16,461 bases of DNA, from the NCBI GenBank assembly GCA_031556335.1, contig JAVBTE010000148.1, positions 1 through 16,461 on the forward strand. The letters are read 5' to 3'. Below the pieces are notes generated by a model. That model saw only the letters and a list, made by a program, of their open reading frames with translations, was not told the origin of the DNA and did no database searches. The translations under genes and the position numbers were made by a program. The stretch comes from Limiplasma sp031556335 (lineage in GTDB: Bacteria; Bacillota; Clostridia; Christensenellales; Aristaeellaceae). Of the stretch, positions 12,671 to 16,461 are shown in pieces. Numbering within the stretch: the stretch's first letter is position 1; every line of letters begins with the position of its first letter.

Positions 12671-13974
12671 TCCATCACCCCTATGAGGTCATACGGCTTC
12701 GCGCCTGTGATTTTTGCGGTCACAAACTCGCCAATGGCAGGCTCCTTCTTGCAGGCAAGCTCCACCGCGCCGTCGGTTTCGGGGGCCTCCGCCGCGGTGC
12801 GGCCAACGGCCACGCCGTCTCCCCGCAGCTCTTCCACCAGCACCTTTTCCACCGTGCCCACCCGCAGCCGGTTCCGCTCCAGGGAAATGTCCTGCTGGGT
12901 GCGCATCAACCGGTCCAGCCGCGCTTCCTTGGTTTTTTCGGGAACCTGCCCTCCCATGGCGGCGGCCGCCGTGTCCTCCTCGGGGGAGAAGGCGAAGGCC
13001 CCCAACCGGTCAAAGCGGATCTCCTGAACAAAATCCATCAGGGTTTCAAACTGGGCCTCGGTTTCCCCGGGAAAGCCCGTAATGAAAGTGGTTCGGAGGG
13101 TAAAGCCCATTTGCCGGGCCTTGTGCAAAAGCTTCCGCACCGAGGCCATATCGCCCCGGCGGTTCATGGCTTTCAAAAGGGCGGGGTCCGCGTGCTGCAA
13201 GGGCAAGTCCAGATACTTGCAAATGTTGGGCTTGGCGGCCATGGCCTCCAACAGGCGGTCGTCCACCTCGTCGGGATAGCAGTACAACACCCGCAGCCAT
13301 TCCACCCCGGGAATGTCCGCCGCCCGGGTCATCAGTTCCGGCAGCAGCGACCGGCCCTCTAAATCCAGCCCAAACCGGGAGGTATCCTGGGCCACCAGCA
13401 CATGCTCCTTCACGCCCCGGTCCGCCAGGGTGCGGATTTCGGCAAGCACGTCCTCCATGCCCCGGGAACGGAAGCCGCCCCGGATGAGGGGAATGGCGCA
13501 GTAGGCGCAGCGGTTGTCGCAGCCGTCCGCAATGCGGATGTAGGCGGAATAGGGCGCGGTGGTCAGCACCCGCTCCCCGGTCAGCACGCCCCCTTCCCGG
13601 TGGCAATAGGCGGCGCGCTTGCCGCCCAGGGCCTCGCGAATGGCCCGGGGCAGTTCCGGATATTGGCTAACGCCCAGCAAAAGATCGATCTCGGGCATTT
13701 CGGCCATCAGGTCTTTTTCATACCGCTGGGCCAGGCAGCCCGTGGCCACCAGCAGCTTCAGCCGACCCGTTTCTTTATACTTCGCCAGGGACAAAATCGT
13801 ATCGATGGATTCCTGCTTGGCCGGATCAATGAAGCCGCAGGTATTGACGATGAGAATGTCCGCCTGCCTCTCGTCCCCGACAATCTCATACCCGTCCTTC
13901 GCCAGAATGCCCAGCATCAGCTCCGTATCCACACGGTTTTTGCTGCACCCCAGCGATACCACGCCAACGGTCAT
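12667..13974 (-). CDS. rimO: ribosomal protein S12 methylthiotransferase RimO
   Basis: A 435-residue radical-SAM enzyme that adds a methylthio group to an aspartate of ribosomal protein S12. The N-terminal MTTase domain supplies Cys10, Cys46 and Cys80 for one iron-sulfur cluster. The radical-SAM core has Cys152-x3-Cys156-x2-Cys159 (GCDNRCAYC), followed by PLIRGGFRSR, which resembles the RimO-type PxxRGxxRSR motif. A TRAM domain closes the protein. The start could be TTG at 13977 or ATG at 13974; GGGAGG lies 8 and 11 bases before them, so both fit and the ATG is used here. It is the first gene of rimO-pgsA-pncC-recA-tfoX-like. S12 methylthiolation in place beside recA is a common Firmicutes arrangement. 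Confidence 0.95.
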   Translation of the reverse strand: MTVGVVSLGCSKNRVDTELMLGILAKDGYEIVGDERQADILIVNTCGFIDPAKQESIDTILSLAKYKETGRLKLLVATGCLAQRYEKDLMAEMPEIDLLLGVSQYPELPRAIREALGGKRAAYCHREGGVLTGERVLTTAPYSAYIRIADGCDNRCAYCAIPLIRGGFRSRGMEDVLAEIRTLADRGVKEHVLVAQDTSRFGLDLEGRSLLPELMTRAADIPGVEWLRVLYCYPDEVDDRLLEAMAAKPNICKYLDLPLQHADPALLKAMNRRGDMASVRKLLHKARQMGFTLRTTFITGFPGETEAQFETLMDFVQEIRFDRLGAFAFSPEEDTAAAAMGGQVPEKTKEARLDRLMRTQQDISLERNRLRVGTVEKVLVEELRGDGVAVGRTAAEAPETDGAVELACKKEPAIGEFVTAKITGAKPYDLIGVME

Positions 13975-13977
13975 CAA

Positions 13978-14171
13978 GCCGCAGGCCTCCCGTCATCATG
14001 CATTCGGGCGCCTGCCATCGGCATTCAACCCTGCCGTCCATTTTAGCACATTTTTCGATGGAAAGGAAGGGATTTCTCCCCGTTCGGCGAACAAATTTTT
14101 GCATAGAGGAACATTCTTGCATCCAGGGGATGTTTTCGATATACTTGCGATACCGGCCCGCCTTTCCTCCC
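13978..14171 (-). other. gap between the rluD-type gene and rimO
   Basis: 194 bp with no credible gene. It carries the rimO promoter (14040-14048). No strong terminator is seen behind the rluD-type gene; a short CCCTTTTAAGGG palindrome overlaps its stop. A small imperfect hairpin (CATCC/GGATG) is present but not convincing. Confidence 0.5.
14040..14048 (-). promoter_or_regulatory. extended -10 promoter of the rimO operon
   Basis: The minus strand reads TGCTAAAAT: TGn directly followed by TAAAAT (5 of 6). The -35 region at 17 bp (TTCCTT) is poor. The predicted start lies near 14033, about 59 bases before rimO. It would drive five genes including recA. Confidence 0.5.
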
Positions 14172-15092
14172 TTAAAAGGGCAGCGGGGCGCTCCGGTCCA
14201 GACGCAGCTTTTGATAGGTTTCCACAAATTCCCGGGGCGGCGGGGCCGCAAAGCGCATCCATTCCCCGGTGGTGGGATGGGCAAAGGCCAGGGTATGGGC
14301 ATGCAACATCAACCGGGGGGCCTTCACGCCGTTTTTCAGGCCGTACAGCGGGTCCCCCGCGATGGGATGATGCTGGCTTTGCAAATGCACCCGAATCTGA
14401 TGGGTTCGGCCGGTCAAAATATGCACGTCCAGCAAAGCGGCGGCCCGCAGGTTTTCCAGCAGCGTCCACTCCGTGATCGCCTCCCGGCCCTCGGGGTCTA
14501 CGGCCATGCGCTTGCGGTCCTTCCTGCTGCGGGCTATGGGCAGGTGAACCGCGCCGCTATCCTGCTTCATTTCGCCTTCCGCCACAGCCAGGTAGTGCTT
14601 TTCCATCTCTCGGTTTTTCAGCTGGTTGCTGAGGGCCACATGGGCTCCGTCGTTTTTGGCAATCAGCAGCACCCCGCTGGTGTCCTTGTCCAGCCGGTGC
14701 ACAATGCCCGGGCGCTTCACCCCACCAATGCCGCTCAGCCCGTCCAGGGCAAACAGCAGGGCGTTCACCAACGTGCCCTTTTCGTTTCCCGCCGCCGGAT
14801 GCACCACCATGCCCCAGGGCTTGTCCACCACGGCGATGTCCCCATCCTGGTACAGGATGGAAAGGGGAATGTTTTCTTTTTCCACTGTGGGCTCCACGGC
14901 CTCGGGCAGGTCCAGCGAAAGGGCCTCGCCTTCCTTTACGGGCAAGCCGGGCTTGGTCGCCAAAACGCCCCCCGCCCTGGCAGCGCCTTCCGCAATGAGC
15001 CTTGCCGCTTGGGACCTGCTGAGGCCGAACGCCTCGCTGAGCAGCACATCCAGCCGCCCGTCACGGGGCGCTTGGCCCGTCATCCTTTGCAT
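14172..15092 (-). CDS. RluA/RluD-family pseudouridine synthase
   Basis: A 306-residue enzyme that isomerises uridine to pseudouridine in 23S rRNA or another RNA. An S4 RNA-binding domain lies at about 13-60 (LDVLLSEAFGLSRSQAARLIAEG). The catalytic motif HRLDKDTSG follows, with Asp135. Further family sequences are the RTHQIRVHL stretch and GDPLYG. It fits the RluD group best, as usually annotated beside lspA in Firmicutes, but the exact target uridines cannot be read. The start ATG at 15092 is supported by GGAGAG; another ATG at 15083 has a poor site. It overlaps the lspA end by 32 bp. It is the last gene of DUF5665-lspA-rluD. Confidence 0.92.
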   Translation of the reverse strand: MQRMTGQAPRDGRLDVLLSEAFGLSRSQAARLIAEGAARAGGVLATKPGLPVKEGEALSLDLPEAVEPTVEKENIPLSILYQDGDIAVVDKPWGMVVHPAAGNEKGTLVNALLFALDGLSGIGGVKRPGIVHRLDKDTSGVLLIAKNDGAHVALSNQLKNREMEKHYLAVAEGEMKQDSGAVHLPIARSRKDRKRMAVDPEGREAITEWTLLENLRAAALLDVHILTGRTHQIRVHLQSQHHPIAGDPLYGLKNGVKAPRLMLHAHTLAFAHPTTGEWMRFAAPPPREFVETYQKLRLDRSAPLPF

Positions 15093-15546
15093 TCTTTTCT
15101 CTCCAGTCCTGGGGCCGAAACAGCAGGCTCACCGCCAGCATCAATACCCCGGCGCAGATGGCGATATCCGCCACATTGCATATAAACCACGGCAAAAACG
15201 GGAAATAGAGCATGTCCACCACATAGCCCAGCATCAGCCGGTCCACGAAATTCCCCGCGAAACCGCCCAACATCATCGCGCTGGCCGCGCGGGTAAAGGG
15301 GGTGGGCCGATATTTGCGAAACACCAGCAGCCACGCCGCCACCGCCACAATGGGCATGACCAGGCTGGCCAGCACATTCCCGGAAAGAAAGCCCAGCGCC
15401 ATGCCCCGGTTTTCCGAGTAGCGAAATTCCAGCACATGCGGCAGCGCCCGCCAGACCCGCTGACCTTTCAGCGCCGCGCCGGCCCAGGCCTTTACCGCCC
15501 AGTCCGCCGAAAAGACCCCGGCCAGGATGCCCCAGAACGCCAGCAT
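15061..15546 (-). CDS. lspA: lipoprotein signal peptidase (signal peptidase II)
   Basis: A 161-residue inner-membrane aspartyl protease that removes signal peptides from prolipoproteins after lipid attachment. Four hydrophobic helices are visible (about 1-21, 57-75, 87-98, 120-142). Catalytic aspartates are Asp111 (YVVDML) and Asp127 (NVADIAI); the conserved GGFAGNFVDRL motif is at 94-104 and FRYSENRGMALGFL at 41-54. Length is normal. The start ATG at 15546 lies behind a purine-rich GGAAGGGGGAAGG. It is 16 bp behind the DUF5665 gene and its end overlaps the rluD-type gene, so the three form one operon. Confidence 0.95.
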   Translation of the reverse strand: MLAFWGILAGVFSADWAVKAWAGAALKGQRVWRALPHVLEFRYSENRGMALGFLSGNVLASLVMPIVAVAAWLLVFRKYRPTPFTRAASAMMLGGFAGNFVDRLMLGYVVDMLYFPFLPWFICNVADIAICAGVLMLAVSLLFRPQDWREKNAKDDGPSAP

Positions 15547-15562
15547 CCCCTTCCCCCTTCCG

Positions 15563-16027
15563 TTACTTCAGCCTCATTTGTACAATGGACACGATCTGGG
15601 CCAGCGCGTCCCCAATCAGCGGCAAATTGCGCTTGGCCAGGTTTTGCAAAATCAGCACCAGCACTGCGCCCAAAATGGTGAACCCCACCGCCATGCCCAC
15701 GCCCTTGATAAGGCCGCCCCAAAAATGATCCCAAAACAAACGCTTGCGGTCGTCCACGTACCGCACATATTCCGACAGGCGCAACCGCTCCATGCTGGCG
15801 ATCCATTTGTCCATCTGCCGGGAAAAAAGCCCGGCTTTCCCCTGGACCTCCCGGGGCCCCGGCGCTTCCGCCCCAGGCGCGGCGCAAGCGGACCGGGCCG
15901 CTGCCCCATCCCCCGGTTCTGTCTCCGGTTCATATCCGTTGCGTTGGGCCGCCACCTCGGGGTCGTGGTCAACGGATACTTCCGCCTTCCCTTCCGCCGC
16001 GTCGGCTTCCGGTCGCCATTCCTTCAT
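15563..16027 (-). CDS. DUF5665-domain membrane protein
   Basis: A 154-residue protein with a DUF5665-type C-terminal half, function unknown. The first 70 residues are acidic, low in complexity and Ala/Glu/Pro-rich. Then comes MDKWIASMERLRLSEYVRYVDDRKRLFWDHFWGGLIKG in parts (about 72-108) and one hydrophobic helix (about 105-127), followed by the LPLIGDALAQIVSIVQ segment that is typical of the family. The start ATG at 16027 is preferred to GTG at 16036 because GAGAGG lies eight bases upstream of the ATG. It opens an operon with lspA and the rluD-type gene and has the promoter at 16086-16114. A hairpin in its leader (16029-16060) places the RBS in its loop. Confidence 0.8.
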   Translation of the reverse strand: MKEWRPEADAAEGKAEVSVDHDPEVAAQRNGYEPETEPGDGAAARSACAAPGAEAPGPREVQGKAGLFSRQMDKWIASMERLRLSEYVRYVDDRKRLFWDHFWGGLIKGVGMAVGFTILGAVLVLILQNLAKRNLPLIGDALAQIVSIVQMRLK

Positions 16028-16028
16028 C

Positions 16029-16060
16029 GTGCACACCTCTCACCCAACTAGTGTGCGCAC
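16029..16060 (-). promoter_or_regulatory. leader hairpin around the DUF5665 ribosome binding site
   Basis: On the minus strand GTGCGCACAC and GTGTGCAC flank a 14-base stretch that ends in GAGAG, part of the GAGAGG ribosome binding site. A 6-bp pairing GCACAC/GTGTGC forms directly next to the loop and can extend past a two-base bulge. The start codon follows directly after the 3' arm, so folding could hinder translation initiation. Confidence 0.35.
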
Positions 16061-16085
16061 TTCACCCGCAAATATGAACATGCCT

Positions 16086-16114
16086 ATCATAACAAAACGG
16101 GCGGTGGGTTGCAA
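16086..16114 (-). promoter_or_regulatory. sigma-A promoter of the DUF5665-lspA-rluD operon
   Basis: On the minus strand TTGCAA (16109-16114), a 17-bp spacer and TATGAT (16086-16091). Both hexamers are close to consensus. The predicted start is near 16079, about 50 bases before the ATG at 16027. Confidence 0.75.
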
Positions 16115-16149
16115 CAGGCGATCCAAGACCGCCCCCGGGAGGAAAGCCA

Positions 16150-16461
16150 ATGGACCCGTCTTTCTTTCAGCAGGTGTACCGCATCGTCGCCCAAATCCCC
16201 AGCGGCAAGGTAACCACCTACGGCGGCATCGCCAAACTGCTGGGCCGTCCCACCGCTGCCCGCCACGTGGGCTTTGCCATGCGCTGCGCCCCCGATGGCC
16301 TGCCCTGCCACCGGGTGGTGAACCAGGCCGGCGACCTGGCCCACCAGGACGTGTTTGGCTCTCAGGACTTTCAGCGCCATCTGCTGGCCTCGGAGGGCAT
16401 CGCCTTCCATCCCAGCGGACGCATCGATATGAAAAAGCATCTGTGGGCGGGGGCGGGGATG
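16150..16461 (+). CDS. MGMT/ATL-family DNA-binding protein, cut by window end
   Basis: 104 residues without a stop, so the gene continues beyond the window. The fold is the C-terminal DNA-binding domain of O6-methylguanine methyltransferase: FFQQVYRIVAQIPSGKVTTYGGIAKLLG (5-32), RHVGFAMR (38-45), then LPCHRVVNQAGDL with Cys53 as the acceptor equivalent. There is no N-terminal RNase-like domain, as in the alkyltransferase-like (ATL) group. Most ATL proteins have Trp in place of that cysteine (PWHRV); this one keeps PCHRV. So it may be a small alkyltransferase or an ATL-type protein with Cys. The start ATG at 16150 is preceded by GGGAGG at normal spacing. It is divergent from the DUF5665 operon. 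Confidence 0.85.
   Translation, partial: MDPSFFQQVYRIVAQIPSGKVTTYGGIAKLLGRPTAARHVGFAMRCAPDGLPCHRVVNQAGDLAHQDVFGSQDFQRHLLASEGIAFHPSGRIDMKKHLWAGAGM

Noticed and set aside
13886..14302. A 138-codon minus-strand reading frame running through the rluD/rimO gap
   Set aside because: It overlaps the ends of both real genes in another frame, has no suitable RBS, and its sequence shows no domain. It is treated as a chance frame.
1..16461. CRISPR arrays, tRNA or rRNA genes, transposases and phage genes
   Set aside because: No spaced direct repeats, cloverleaf sequences, rRNA blocks or recognisable mobile-element proteins were seen. The only repeated element is the three-hairpin unit.

Overview
The window looks like a GC-rich member of the Firmicutes, class Clostridia. 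The evidence is strong Gram-positive ribosome binding sites (AGGAGG types), sigma-A promoters with extended -10 elements, and a gene set typical of that class: a RecD2 helicase with ComFC, a YetF-type DUF421 protein, a His15-less HPr-like protein, DUF4364, DUF5665, and a rimO-pgsA-pncC-recA cluster. No genus can be assigned from the sequence alone.

Layout. Positions 1-2242 (minus) hold a three-gene operon: a zinc-ribbon protein, a single-pass membrane protein, and an ABC exporter cut by the window edge. Positions 2422-5354 (plus) hold recD2 and comFC, overlapping by 4 bp. Positions 5354-5454 hold a G-quadruplex-type G-run and the first copy of a three-hairpin repeat. Positions 5553-7497 (plus) hold the DUF421 membrane protein, the HPr-like protein and DUF4364. 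An unrecognised 163-residue protein (7505-7996, minus) lies next to an AT-rich region of about 470 bp (7997-8462) with two good promoters and two DnaA-box-like sites, followed by dnaA (plus). Behind dnaA are a perfect 13-bp hairpin, the second copy of the three-hairpin repeat, and facing terminators. Positions 10051-13974 (minus) read rimO, pgsA, pncC, recA, tfoX-like. Positions 14172-16027 (minus) read DUF5665, lspA, rluD-type. A MGMT/ATL-family gene starts at 16150 (plus) and runs off the window.

The window is rich in DNA replication and repair genes (recD2, dnaA, recA, MGMT-like) and DNA-uptake relatives (comFC, TfoX-N), with housekeeping genes for ribosome and rRNA modification (rimO, rluD), phospholipid synthesis (pgsA) and lipoprotein maturation (lspA). 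The start/stop overlaps (recD2/comFC, rimO/pgsA, pgsA/pncC) indicate translationally coupled operons.

The most interesting signals are: (i) a three-hairpin intergenic repeat in two copies whose stems differ by compensatory changes while the loops are identical; (ii) dnaA without dnaN, recF, gyrB, rpmH or rnpA, with gene orientation on both sides pointing towards dnaA, the opposite of what is usual at a replication origin; (iii) a changed DNA-contact motif in DnaA (GRHYTTV instead of the usual GRDHTTV); and (iv) a zinc-ribbon/membrane-protein/ABC-exporter operon of unknown job. No CRISPR array, transposase, phage gene, rRNA or tRNA was seen.
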